Shown here piece by piece: positions 10,868-18,984 of a DNA stretch of 28,644 bases. The DNA is from Deltaproteobacteria bacterium (GTDB lineage Bacteria > Desulfobacterota > Syntrophia > Syntrophales > Smithellaceae): assembly GCA_019136325.1 (NCBI GenBank), contig JAGVUJ010000094.1, positions 1 to 28,644 of the forward strand, read 5' to 3'. The notes under the pieces were generated by a model. It was not told the DNA's origin, did not search any database, and saw only the letters and a list, made by a program, of their open reading frames with translations. The position numbers and the translations under genes are program-made. The stretch's first letter is position 1. Each line of letters starts with the position of its first letter.

Positions 10868-11950
10868 TTATATTTTCGTTCCGCATCCGGCGCAGAACTT
10901 GGCGCCCGGCTTCAGAGGTTTGCCGCATTCCGCACAAAATTTCTTTACCGGCTCCTGATATTGGGCCGTGACGGATTCGGAAGATGACGCAACGGTTTGC
11001 ACCGAATCCTGAACAGATCGCTGCGCCTCGGATTCCTTGCTCGCCTTTAAAGCTTCTATCAGTTTGGAATGGATATAAAGTTCTATCATTGGGCCGGAGG
11101 AATTTCTTAATGTGACGTTACGATGATCTTCCTCAAACTCCACGGTGCAGTAAATTCCCATTCCTCTCACGCCGATAATATTTTCTTCGAAGATTGCGCC
11201 GTTTTTAATTCCGCTGACGGTCAATTTGAGGGCTGCCAATGGCGCGCCCAGCGTTGAACAAATCTCTTCGCCAAGCGGTGAAAGTCTAATATTCTGTGCA
11301 CCCGCTTCTGCAAACTTCGGGATGATATTCTTAAAAGCTTCCTTAAACACGGACGGAGAAACATCCAGATTCCCTGAATAAAATTCTTTGACCAGGGGCG
11401 TCAACCAGCGCAAATCGTTGCTGCTGATGCTTCGGCGAAATGAGGTATACAGATCATCTACGGTAAATAAAAATTTCCCGCCGGGTTTGCGATCAATGAG
11501 CGATAAAAGTGTTTTTTCCCTCCAGCCATCAATCAGACCAAGAAATGCGCAAAACGATGCCTCAGACATCTCCGTATCAATGTCGAGCCTGGTAGGAGGA
11601 ATATCCAGCATTAACCGCAGAGCGGCCTCAGCAGCGATGTCTTTTTCCTCCACCTGCCTGAAATTATGCAAACCATCCTTGTCGAGCCAGTGCCTGACCA
11701 ACATCTGACCACGTTTGTCCGCGTATATGCGGGTTACGACTATTCCATCGGGGGAAATGATTCTTGCGCTGACCGACACTGCAGGATCGCATACGACCTT
11801 CACCACAGGAATGGATGCAGAATCGAGTTTTGACACCTTATTCGTCCACGGTTCTTCCGCATAGAAAGGTGATAAAGCAGATGGCGTTATTTTCTCATCT
11901 GCGATGAGCTGCATGATGTGTTTGATATCCATTTTCAATGCTTCCTGCAT
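10868..11950 (-). CDS. Uncharacterised soluble protein with C-terminal zinc ribbon
   Basis: The product has 360 residues if translation starts at the ATG at 11948-11950. AGGAGG at 11957-11962, exactly 6 nt upstream, makes that start far better than an in-frame codon 8 residues earlier. No signal peptide or membrane span is seen, so the protein is probably cytoplasmic. Residues 1-300 form one or two alpha/beta domains that I do not recognise, with stretches such as GLIDGWREKTLLSLIDRKP and KLTVSGIKNG. A Ser/Gln-rich linker leads to a C-terminal zinc ribbon (C339/C342/C353/C356, KFCAECGKPLKPGAKFC). The gene follows the giant exported protein by 33 nt and probably shares its transcript. The ribbon here is at the C-terminus, whereas its two downstream relatives have theirs at the N-terminus. 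Confidence 0.85.
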   Translation of the reverse strand: MQEALKMDIKHIMQLIADEKITPSALSPFYAEEPWTNKVSKLDSASIPVVKVVCDPAVSVSARIISPDGIVVTRIYADKRGQMLVRHWLDKDGLHNFRQVEEKDIAAEAALRLMLDIPPTRLDIDTEMSEASFCAFLGLIDGWREKTLLSLIDRKPGGKFLFTVDDLYTSFRRSISSNDLRWLTPLVKEFYSGNLDVSPSVFKEAFKNIIPKFAEAGAQNIRLSPLGEEICSTLGAPLAALKLTVSGIKNGAIFEENIIGVRGMGIYCTVEFEEDHRNVTLRNSSGPMIELYIHSKLIEALKASKESEAQRSVQDSVQTVASSSESVTAQYQEPVKKFCAECGKPLKPGAKFCAGCGTKI

Positions 11951-11956
11951 ATTGCT

Positions 11957-11962
11957 CCTCCT
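11957..11962 (-). promoter_or_regulatory. Ribosome binding site fixing the start of the 360-aa zinc-ribbon protein
   Basis: AGGAGG on the minus strand lies 6 nt from the ATG at 11948-11950. It lies inside the longer reading frame, so it argues against the upstream in-frame start at 11974. Confidence 0.75.
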
Positions 11963-11983
11963 GCTGACTCGCAATGCCTCAAC

Positions 11984-14674
11984 TTAATCTTTGATTGCAC
12001 TCTTAATCATACCCACATTTTCCGCGATAATTCTATCAATCTCACCTCGCGGCGGAAGCTGGTCACTCGATAAATCGCCGTCCTTCACCAGGGCAAGCTT
12101 CTGCATCAGATCCCGATATTCAGCGGTCGGTTTCACGCCTGCTTTCTCCGCCATCGGCAAAAACGTCCGGTTATTGGTTTTGGTCAGTTCACGCGCCATA
12201 TCGCGCATATCCGATTCACCTACGGCGCCTTTATTGTGGGCGATTTCATCAAGATGTCCTGTTTTCGTCTTCATGACATCACCGAGCGATTCGGCATTGT
12301 CTCGGGTCATTGCAGCATCGGAGATGCGATCTTCGGGCGCTTTCAGAGCTGCGTCCCTAGCCACATCCGCCTTGGTGTCACCGGTGGGCCAGTGCCCTCC
12401 TGTTTGTTCGTGATCCTTAAATATGAGTTTGCCGTCTTCAATCTGGCCGTCCCGTGATTTGATGCCGAGATCGTTGGGATCTGCCGAAAATTTTTCGGGG
12501 CTGTCGTTCATGATCTTGTGTCCCATCTGGTCGGCATCCGTCCCCATCGGTTTCAGTACATCATCTGATGCCTTCTTTAGCGCTCCTTCGGCAAGTTTCT
12601 TCGCTTCACTGTCGGAAAAGACATTGCCGTTTTTATCTTTTATCGTCCAATACCCGTCGGTATCCGCACCACCCCTTTTACCTGTAAGGCGTACGCTTGA
12701 ATCATAGCCTTGCTCCTTCAATATCTGCGCCTGGCGTTCAACAACCTTATCGCTGAGATCTGCATTGGTTTTCGTAATGGCTTCCGCCGTGTCGGGATGC
12801 AATTGCTTCTGAACCACGTTGAAGGTTGAAGGATCGGCGTTTCTGGCCTTGACCAGTTCGGCAGCTCTCTGATCGGCATCGGGAATATCCGCTATCCGGT
12901 TGAGTTCCTGCATCATTTTTGTTTCGTTTTCAAAAGAAACACGGGTTTTTTCGAAGGACTCCCGGCGCATGGTTCCCAGTGATTTTTTGCCGGCTTCAGG
13001 TGTTGTATCAAGCGTTGCATCGGGCTTCGGGACGGCAGGCTTATCCGGTGTGTCGGTTTTTGCACCGGTCACCCAATCCTTGGTTTTTGCGTAATCCTCT
13101 TTCAATGAATCTTTGGCATCCAGCGCATCTAGCGTAGAATCCACTGCGGCGCCATAGTCACCGTCCATGGCATGGCTGATTGCCTTGCCGGCCTGGTCGA
13201 GCACATTGTATTTGTTATTGGCCGTTTCAAAATTGGCCTTGGCCAGTCGTCCGGCAATGGATTCATCTGACAGTCCCTGTTCGGCATAGGCATCCTTCAG
13301 CGCGTTGTAATTGCCGCTGGCATAACCCTGCGTATAATTATCGGCAACACTGAGCATCGCCGATTCAGCCGCGCCGGCAATGCCACCCTTTTCGTAGCCG
13401 TCTATGGCTCCATAGATATTCTGTTGCAATCCGACGATTTTTGCGCCTGTCCCGGTCGGATCGAATTTGGCCAGTACCCTGTTGACCCGTGTCGCGTTGT
13501 CACGGATCTGCTTTACAACCTCTGTTTTTTTGCCGATCTCGTCCGCCACAGCGGTCTGATAGTCTGCTTCCGCTTCATTTAATATCTGGTCGGATTCGTA
13601 CATCTGTTTTTTCAGACCGGAATACATCTGCCGTGCCGTTTCCGGATCAATCTCGTAACCGTTGGGGCCGAGCTGGGCGTGCTTTTCAATAAAATCGTGG
13701 CACCACGCCTTTTCTTCAGCTGTTCCGAAATTATCAGCCAACTGATTGCTCAAATCTACATATTTTCCCGTTTCCCGCAAATCCTCAAGTTTTTGTTTTG
13801 CTTCCGTTACCGCAGTGCCCAGATCTTCGCGTGTGTAGTCGAAAGTGCGCTGCTCCATCTGAGTGTGTTCCAACGGTTGCTGACCAAGCTCAGCCAGATT
13901 CTTATCATAGGAACTGATCTGACCGGAAAGTCTTCCTATCGCCGCCCGGGCATCACGGACAACATCGTCTGCACCCTGCGCTCTGGCGGCTTCAAGCCGC
14001 TGCCTCTGATAATCCAGTTCCGACATATCCTGATCACGGTATGATTTGATCATGCCGATTTGATAGTCAAGATCGGAGGCGACTTGTGCGTCAGGTGGAA
14101 CAGCGCCGGAATCACCACTGATGAATCCGGCAATATCACTGATCACCTCTCGTGGTCTCACGCCCTGAGACATTCCGGTAAGCAGTGCTCCCGCAGCAGC
14201 CGTGGCGGCCGCCGCTCCGGCCGCTGCTGCTCCGGCCGCTGCGGGCAGCGCGTCCGCACTGTCCTGAGCGGCCTGAGAACCGACAGGCGCTTCCTGAGAC
14301 GGGTCAGTGGAAAGACTCTTGCGCAGATCCATTTTGTTATCGCCCATCTTGATGGGAAGACCGATCCCGACTCGCTGCGTTCTCACCCCGCTCGGGGGAT
14401 CAAAAGCGCTTCCGTAGGGATCGATTGCGACAGACTGGTTGCTGACATTTTCTAATTCCATCATAAACCGGGAATATCCGCCCGCACTTCTTGACTGGAC
14501 GATCCTCACTAAGCCGTCGTCCACCGCATCGTTAAGGCTGATCGGCTCGTTACCATCGGCCAAAGCGTAAATAGAAAGCCCCAAAATAACGATGAAAAGA
14601 ATAAACAGGTTAAGCGCATGCGCCATGCAACGCTCGAATAAAAAGGCTCTGATGTTTTTTTTACGGTGTTTCAT
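11984..14674 (-). CDS. Large exported Ala/coiled-coil-rich protein of unknown function
   Basis: Starting at the ATG at 14672-14674, the product has 896 residues. A basic N-region (MKHRKKNIR) and a hydrophobic core (about 21-36) end in YALADG, a good signal-peptidase I site near residue 39. A short beta-like domain follows (ISLNDAVDDGLVRIV ... MELENVSNQSVAIDPYGSAF), then an Ala/Gly-rich tract (about 145-163). Long charged helical and coiled-coil stretches cover about 195-450 and recur later. A Gly/Ala segment (about 405-440, GAIDGYEKGGIAGAAESAML) and a Pro/Thr/Asp-rich hinge precede a highly polar C-terminal third. Only one cysteine lies beyond the signal region (in KAWCHDFIEK). The protein is probably periplasmic or surface-exposed. 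Longer in-frame starts would precede the signal peptide and overlap the upstream gene. I recognise no enzymatic motif. The upstream gene ends 5 nt before it, so the two are coupled. Confidence 0.82.
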   Translation of the reverse strand: MKHRKKNIRAFLFERCMAHALNLFILFIVILGLSIYALADGNEPISLNDAVDDGLVRIVQSRSAGGYSRFMMELENVSNQSVAIDPYGSAFDPPSGVRTQRVGIGLPIKMGDNKMDLRKSLSTDPSQEAPVGSQAAQDSADALPAAAGAAAAGAAAATAAAGALLTGMSQGVRPREVISDIAGFISGDSGAVPPDAQVASDLDYQIGMIKSYRDQDMSELDYQRQRLEAARAQGADDVVRDARAAIGRLSGQISSYDKNLAELGQQPLEHTQMEQRTFDYTREDLGTAVTEAKQKLEDLRETGKYVDLSNQLADNFGTAEEKAWCHDFIEKHAQLGPNGYEIDPETARQMYSGLKKQMYESDQILNEAEADYQTAVADEIGKKTEVVKQIRDNATRVNRVLAKFDPTGTGAKIVGLQQNIYGAIDGYEKGGIAGAAESAMLSVADNYTQGYASGNYNALKDAYAEQGLSDESIAGRLAKANFETANNKYNVLDQAGKAISHAMDGDYGAAVDSTLDALDAKDSLKEDYAKTKDWVTGAKTDTPDKPAVPKPDATLDTTPEAGKKSLGTMRRESFEKTRVSFENETKMMQELNRIADIPDADQRAAELVKARNADPSTFNVVQKQLHPDTAEAITKTNADLSDKVVERQAQILKEQGYDSSVRLTGKRGGADTDGYWTIKDKNGNVFSDSEAKKLAEGALKKASDDVLKPMGTDADQMGHKIMNDSPEKFSADPNDLGIKSRDGQIEDGKLIFKDHEQTGGHWPTGDTKADVARDAALKAPEDRISDAAMTRDNAESLGDVMKTKTGHLDEIAHNKGAVGESDMRDMARELTKTNNRTFLPMAEKAGVKPTAEYRDLMQKLALVKDGDLSSDQLPPRGEIDRIIAENVGMIKSAIKD

Positions 14675-14679
14675 GCTTC

Positions 14680-15213
14680 TCACTTGACACCTGTTGCTTC
14701 GGTTGATTCGGATATTTTCCGTTTTGCCGTTTGGGCAACCGTGACTCCCATCATGCCACCGCAAAGAACGCCGCTAACTATTATAAAAGGATACAGAACA
14801 AACGCCTGATGAGGCGCTCCTGAAACCAGGAGGGCTTCGCTGAAGATGAGCAGAAACCACCACACGCCGGATATCCAGGCCATGCCGCGATCTTTCTGAC
14901 GATCGGATCGCGCGATGTCCATCCTGAGAACAGGCGCAATGAAACCGATGACAAAGACTGCCCAAAAAGTCGTTTTCCACCATCCGCCAATCTCGTAGAA
15001 GGACGGTGCACGCAAGTAAGCAAAAGAAATATACATGATGACAATCATCAAAAAAATCCGCCTGAAAACCACAGATCCTTTGTTGACGGATACGGAGATG
15101 AAAAGCCAGTAACAGGCGGGAATTATCAAGCCGATGGAAAGCAGGATTCCGATGCCCAGAAAACCTATTCCGAAATACGAAATAATGTATTTGTAAACTT
15201 CAGCAAAACCCAT
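14680..15213 (-). CDS. Polytopic membrane protein of unknown function (177 aa)
   Basis: The protein has 177 residues with about five hydrophobic spans (roughly 12-38, 50-66, 82-98, 111-127, 134-158). A basic loop with Asp/Arg clusters (RMDIARSDRQKDRG) separates the third and fourth spans. The tail KRKISESTEATGVK is hydrophilic. Its ATG overlaps the stop codon of the upstream 251-aa gene by one base (TGATG), and it ends 5 nt before the exported 896-aa protein, so the three genes should be translated from one message. No zinc ribbon or recognised domain is seen. It may anchor or help export of a neighbouring protein, but this rests on position only. Confidence 0.8.
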   Translation of the reverse strand: MGFAEVYKYIISYFGIGFLGIGILLSIGLIIPACYWLFISVSVNKGSVVFRRIFLMIVIMYISFAYLRAPSFYEIGGWWKTTFWAVFVIGFIAPVLRMDIARSDRQKDRGMAWISGVWWFLLIFSEALLVSGAPHQAFVLYPFIIVSGVLCGGMMGVTVAQTAKRKISESTEATGVK

Positions 15214-15968
15214 CAGCGTTTCCTCGAAAATATCCGGAAAACCAGATTGGTGAACAAAACGTCAAGATGAATACGCACCCGGTTAAGTTCCTTATTGTCC
15301 GCCACGGTGTTAACCGTTTGACCGAGGCGGCTTTGAGCAACTTTTTGCAGCAGACGCGGACTGATCATCCAGGAGATGCCGCGTTCAATGACCGCCCATG
15401 GCGATGACATCGTCAACACAACCAGACAAAAGACGAGGCACGCCAGAGTCAGATTGGTTTTAACCACAATACCGAAAGCCGAAGCCATGCGGCCCAGAAA
15501 AATGACGGGATGGCCGGAAACGGGGTCTTCCTTTCCGGTGGCGGTTTTAATCAGCCTCCGTTGGTCCGGAGTAAGGGTTTCCCATTGCGTTTGCCCTTCG
15601 GTGTACCACACGGCCTGTTGAACGTCGTATTGTTTCCAGTGCGACGGGTGCGAGAGGTATTCATCAAATATCTCCCTGAGGTAAGGTCTGAGTTTGATTG
15701 CCGGAGTGCTCATCAGGCTGTAGACATCCGTCGAACGAGGGCCGCCCCGATGATGATCTAGGCAGAAAGATTCAAATTCATAAACCTTTCTTTCTCCGGG
15801 ACTCAGGCGGATATCCGGCACGACCTGTTTATATTGCATGGGTTTGGTGAGGACTCCCCATGAAACCACCAGCGATATAATGGCGATGGCACCGAAGAAC
15901 GTTACTGCGGAAATAGCCGTCCACAGTATCGCCTTTCTGGCCTTGGTGATATAAGATATATCAATCAT
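15213..15968 (-). CDS. Membrane protein of unknown function with two spans (251 aa)
   Basis: The protein has 251 residues. One hydrophobic span lies near the N-terminus (about 14-37, after KARK) and another at about 168-190. Between them is a polar loop of about 130 residues (LSPGERKVYEFESFCLDHH, WKQYDVQQAVWYTEG, LTPDQRRLIKTATG) that would be extracytoplasmic if the N-terminus is inside. The C-terminal 60 residues are basic and probably cytoplasmic, ending FRIFSRKR. No known domain is recognised. It overlaps the next gene by 1 nt and starts 21 nt after the stop of the 189-aa zinc-ribbon membrane gene, which is typical of an operon. Confidence 0.8.
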   Translation of the reverse strand: MIDISYITKARKAILWTAISAVTFFGAIAIISLVVSWGVLTKPMQYKQVVPDIRLSPGERKVYEFESFCLDHHRGGPRSTDVYSLMSTPAIKLRPYLREIFDEYLSHPSHWKQYDVQQAVWYTEGQTQWETLTPDQRRLIKTATGKEDPVSGHPVIFLGRMASAFGIVVKTNLTLACLVFCLVVLTMSSPWAVIERGISWMISPRLLQKVAQSRLGQTVNTVADNKELNRVRIHLDVLFTNLVFRIFSRKR

Positions 15969-15989
15969 GGTTCTTGAACCTTTACACCG

Positions 15990-16559
15990 TTAAAGTTTAT
16001 TCCCGCATTTGTTGCAGAAGGCGCTTCCGCTTCCGACAGTTGCTCCGCAATGACGGCATACGGGCAAAGATTCCCCGGACGCATCCGGATTGGATCGGAC
16101 TGAAAAATATCTCTGCATAATCCGTCCGTTCATGCCGATAATCGATGCCGTGCTCATGATTAAGAGCGCCATGATGATGGACGGAGGTCGTTGGGTCACA
16201 ATGGAGATCAGTTGTGTAAGGGCAAAAACGGCTCCCCAAACGACCAGATACCATATCGAATTGCGCGACATAATTGTTCCGCTTTCAACATAAACACTGG
16301 TTGACTGAGACCAGAGGATGCCGATGCACACGCCGGCGGAACCCATTAAAACCAGCACCAGGATGGACGGTTTGTAGTGCATGAAAAACGAGTATAGCGT
16401 AAACGTTATCAGACTAATCACAATCGGAAGAACCAGTGAAAGCATAGAAACTTTTTTCGGCTTACGGAACGTAAAAATAAGAAATACCACCGATAAAATA
16501 AAAAGAATCAGAAAGACGATGCTGATAATTTTCATGATGATTGGAATTACAGCGGCCAT
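15990..16559 (-). CDS. Five-span membrane protein with C-terminal zinc ribbon
   Basis: The product has 189 residues with about five membrane spans (7-30, 40-60, 65-83, 102-122, 126-143). A short linker leads to a C-terminal zinc ribbon (C168/C171/C182/C185, VCRHCGATVGSGSAFCNKC). The ribbon tail has the same style (xCxxCG...FCxxCG) as the 360-, 199- and 356-aa proteins downstream. It is the first gene of the co-directional run that reaches the giant kinase. The upstream aminotransferase gene ends 80 nt before it. The Shine-Dalgarno is weak (AGAG), and I found no clear promoter in the 80-base gap. Function unknown. Confidence 0.82.
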   Translation of the reverse strand: MAAVIPIIMKIISIVFLILFILSVVFLIFTFRKPKKVSMLSLVLPIVISLITFTLYSFFMHYKPSILVLVLMGSAGVCIGILWSQSTSVYVESGTIMSRNSIWYLVVWGAVFALTQLISIVTQRPPSIIMALLIMSTASIIGMNGRIMQRYFSVRSNPDASGESLPVCRHCGATVGSGSAFCNKCGNKL

Positions 16560-16639
16560 TTCAGTCTCTTTTAATGTTTATTTCAAACGTAACAGGATGC
16601 ACGGTATTTACTCTGATTTTCTTATCAAGACCACATTGC

Positions 16640-17821
16640 TTATCGACATTCCCGGATTGCCTCCGCAAATCCCCGCATGGAATTGATAATGGTTTTGTCT
16701 TCAACACAGTAGGCAATCCGGAAATAGCCGGGAGCGCCAAAACCGCTGCCGGGAACAACCAGAATATTTTTTTGCAGGAGCTTTTTGACGAAGGTCATGT
16801 CATCGGGAATCGGACTTTTGACGAAGAGATAAAAGGCCCCTTGTGGTTTGACAAACGTATAACCGGCTTTAGACAAACCGTTGCAGAGCAAATCGCGTTT
16901 TTTCTGATAGACTTTCACATCCACCGCTGCATTTTGCAGCTTCACGACAATCCGCTGCATCAATGCCGGGGCATGGACAAATCCAAGAATCCGAGTGCAT
17001 AAAATCAGCGCACTGATCAAATCCCGGCAATCGTCAATCTCCGGATTGACGGCAATGTAACCGATTCTTTCACCCGGCAAAGAAAGAGTTTTGGAATAGG
17101 AGCAGGCAACGATACTGTTCGCGTATGACTTCAACACACTGGGCACTTTGACTTTGTCGTAGACTATTTCATTGTAGGGTTCGTCGGAAATCAGATAAAT
17201 AGTTTTATGGTATTCCTTACCCCTCTTCTTTAAAAGCGTAGCGAGCGCCTGAATGTTTTTTGTACGGTAAACCTTTCCCGTGGGATTGTTCGGCGAATTA
17301 ATCAAAACAGCTTTTGTTTTTCTGCTGATGGCCTCGGAGATCGCCTCGATGTCCAGGGAGAAATCTTTTTTGGTTTTGACCAGTTTGGTCACGCCTCCGT
17401 AATTGTCGATGTAAAAAGGATATTCGACGAAATAAGGCATGGGAACGATAACTTCATCGTTCGGATCCAGCAATGATTTGAAAATAACATTCAACGCTCC
17501 GGCCGCTCCGCAAGACATGACAATATGGTCGGCATTTAAGTTCAGGCCGGAGATTTTATTCACCTGCGTTGCGATGGCCTGCCTTGTCTCGGCAAAACCG
17601 GCATTGGGAGCGTAACCGTGCTTCAAAGCAATGTGTTTTGAGGCAAGTCGGATTAATTCCCGCTTGAAGGCATCCGGCGGTTCCACATTGGGATTGCCCA
17701 GACTGAAATCAAAGACTTTATCGGCGCCGTATTTTTTCTTCATTACGGCGCCCTCTTCGAACATTTTTCTTATCATCGAGGAATTCGAAATCGATGATTT
17801 TATTTTTTTAGCAATGGTCAT
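16640..17821 (-). CDS. Class I/II pyridoxal-phosphate aminotransferase
   Basis: This cytoplasmic enzyme belongs to the aspartate-aminotransferase-like fold-type I family and should transfer an amino group between an amino acid and a 2-oxoacid. The product from the ATG at 17819-17821 has 393 residues, a usual length. Visible motifs are FDFSLGNPNVEPP near the N-terminus, HGYAPNAGFAETR, CGAAGALN (PLP phosphate), NSPNNPTGKVY, SDEPYNEIVYD, and the Schiff-base lysine K244 in YSKTLSLPGERIGY. The C-terminal RIAYC supplies the substrate-carboxylate arginine. An upstream in-frame extension of 17 residues overlaps the preceding gene and is rejected. No good Shine-Dalgarno is present, so translation may be coupled to the small membrane gene 25 nt upstream. 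Substrate cannot be told; aspartate or an aromatic/branched amino acid is possible. Confidence 0.92.
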   Translation of the reverse strand: MTIAKKIKSSISNSSMIRKMFEEGAVMKKKYGADKVFDFSLGNPNVEPPDAFKRELIRLASKHIALKHGYAPNAGFAETRQAIATQVNKISGLNLNADHIVMSCGAAGALNVIFKSLLDPNDEVIVPMPYFVEYPFYIDNYGGVTKLVKTKKDFSLDIEAISEAISRKTKAVLINSPNNPTGKVYRTKNIQALATLLKKRGKEYHKTIYLISDEPYNEIVYDKVKVPSVLKSYANSIVACSYSKTLSLPGERIGYIAVNPEIDDCRDLISALILCTRILGFVHAPALMQRIVVKLQNAAVDVKVYQKKRDLLCNGLSKAGYTFVKPQGAFYLFVKSPIPDDMTFVKKLLQKNILVVPGSGFGAPGYFRIAYCVEDKTIINSMRGFAEAIRECR

Positions 17822-17846
17822 TTTAATATAATCCGTTCTTGAATGA

Positions 17847-18155
17847 TTACTTCTTCTTTCTGAGCAAAACAAATACCCCCAGCAAAATCAGCACAGCCGG
17901 CAGGATATATTGAGAATACCGGGATACATCGAATCCGTACATTTCATAAAAGAGAAATCCCGCGCCCGCGAGCGTGATAAACCATCCGCCGAAATCTCTG
18001 AATTTCTGAATCAACGTGCATATGCCGATGGCAATCAGCAATACAGGCCAGGTCTGACCGAAAGGATAGCTCCCTGATTTGCTCAGAAAGATCAACACCC
18101 CGAGAGTAATTAAAACAACGCCGCCGGTTAACACATTCTGCTTCTTATCGACCAT
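17847..18155 (-). CDS. Small LiaF-TM/DUF5668-like membrane protein
   Basis: This 102-residue protein is almost entirely hydrophobic, with about four short spans. The pattern GGVVLITLGVLIFL ... WPVLLIAIGICTLIQ ... LPAVLILLGVFVLLRKKK is characteristic of the LiaI/LiaF-type transmembrane domain. In Firmicutes such proteins take part in cell-envelope stress signalling; the role here is unknown. A good AAGGAG Shine-Dalgarno lies 8 nt before the ATG. It stands between slipin and the aminotransferase. Its position beside an NfeD/slipin pair fits a general membrane-homeostasis theme. Confidence 0.8.
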   Translation of the reverse strand: MVDKKQNVLTGGVVLITLGVLIFLSKSGSYPFGQTWPVLLIAIGICTLIQKFRDFGGWFITLAGAGFLFYEMYGFDVSRYSQYILPAVLILLGVFVLLRKKK

Positions 18156-18199
18156 GAACTATTCTCCTTTTCTTTTATTTCGTTTGATGACAATAATAT

Positions 18200-18961
18200 T
18201 TATTTGTCGCTTAATTTTAAAAACGGTTTAAACAAATCAATCGGAATCGGGAAAACCGTGGTGGAGTTATTTTCCGAAGCAATTTGATTCAACGTCTGTA
18301 GATAACGAAGCTGCAGAGACATCGGCTGGGTTTCCATGACAGCCGCGGCTTCGATCAGTTTCTGCGCTGCCTGAAATTCACCTTCGGCGTTGATGACTTT
18401 CGCCCTTCTTTCTCTTTCCGCCTCCGCCTGCTTGGCCATGGAACGTTTCATTTCTTCGGGCAGGTCAATATGTTTGACTTCCACCAACGATACTTTAATG
18501 CCCCAGGGTTCGGTGCTGCGATCAAGAATTTCCTGCAAACGCATGTTAATTTTCTCGCGTTCGGAAAGAATCTCATCAAGTTCCATTTGACCGCAGACGC
18601 TTCGCAGTGTCGTCTGGGCAAGCTGCGACGTGGCGTAGAGATAATTTTCCACGTTCGTCACCGCGGAATTTGCTTCCATGACTCGGAAATATACAACCGC
18701 GCTTACTTTAATGGAAACGTTATCCTTGGTAATCACATCCTGCGGAGGAACATCCATCGTAATCGTCCGCATATCCACCCTGACCATTCTGTCGATGCCG
18801 GGAATAATGATAATCAACCCCGGACCTTTGGCATCCCGGATGCGGCCCAGGCGGAAGATGACCGCCCTTTCGTATTCACTTAATATTTTAATCGCTGATG
18901 CCAGAAACATGACAACCAGCACGATGACAACCAGCACCGGCATGGACAACGTACCAAACAT
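18200..18961 (-). CDS. Slipin (SPFH/Band 7, stomatin-like membrane protein)
   Basis: A membrane-associated scaffold of the stomatin/prohibitin family, thought to organise membrane microdomains and partner NfeD proteases. A hydrophobic N-terminal segment (about 6-24) is followed by the SPFH domain ([55 protein letters not shown]). A charged helical region follows ([20 protein letters not shown]), with a C-terminal LRYLQTL segment. The reading frame has an ATG two codons upstream, but AAGGAGG at 18970-18976 is only 2 nt from it and 8 nt from the ATG at 18959-18961. I therefore prefer the shorter, 253-residue form. It lies 23 nt downstream of the NfeD protease gene, a conserved pairing in bacteria and archaea. 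Confidence 0.92.
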   Translation of the reverse strand: MFGTLSMPVLVVIVLVVMFLASAIKILSEYERAVIFRLGRIRDAKGPGLIIIIPGIDRMVRVDMRTITMDVPPQDVITKDNVSIKVSAVVYFRVMEANSAVTNVENYLYATSQLAQTTLRSVCGQMELDEILSEREKINMRLQEILDRSTEPWGIKVSLVEVKHIDLPEEMKRSMAKQAEAERERRAKVINAEGEFQAAQKLIEAAAVMETQPMSLQLRYLQTLNQIASENNSTTVFPIPIDLFKPFLKLSDK

Positions 18962-18969
18962 AGCCATTT

Positions 18970-18976
18970 CCTCCTT
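18970..18976 (-). promoter_or_regulatory. Ribosome binding site deciding the slipin start
   Basis: AAGGAGG on the minus strand. The spacing is 8 nt to the ATG at 18959-18961 but only 2 nt to the ATG at 18965-18967, so the downstream codon is the likelier start. Confidence 0.7.
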
Positions 18977-18984
18977 TACCTGTT

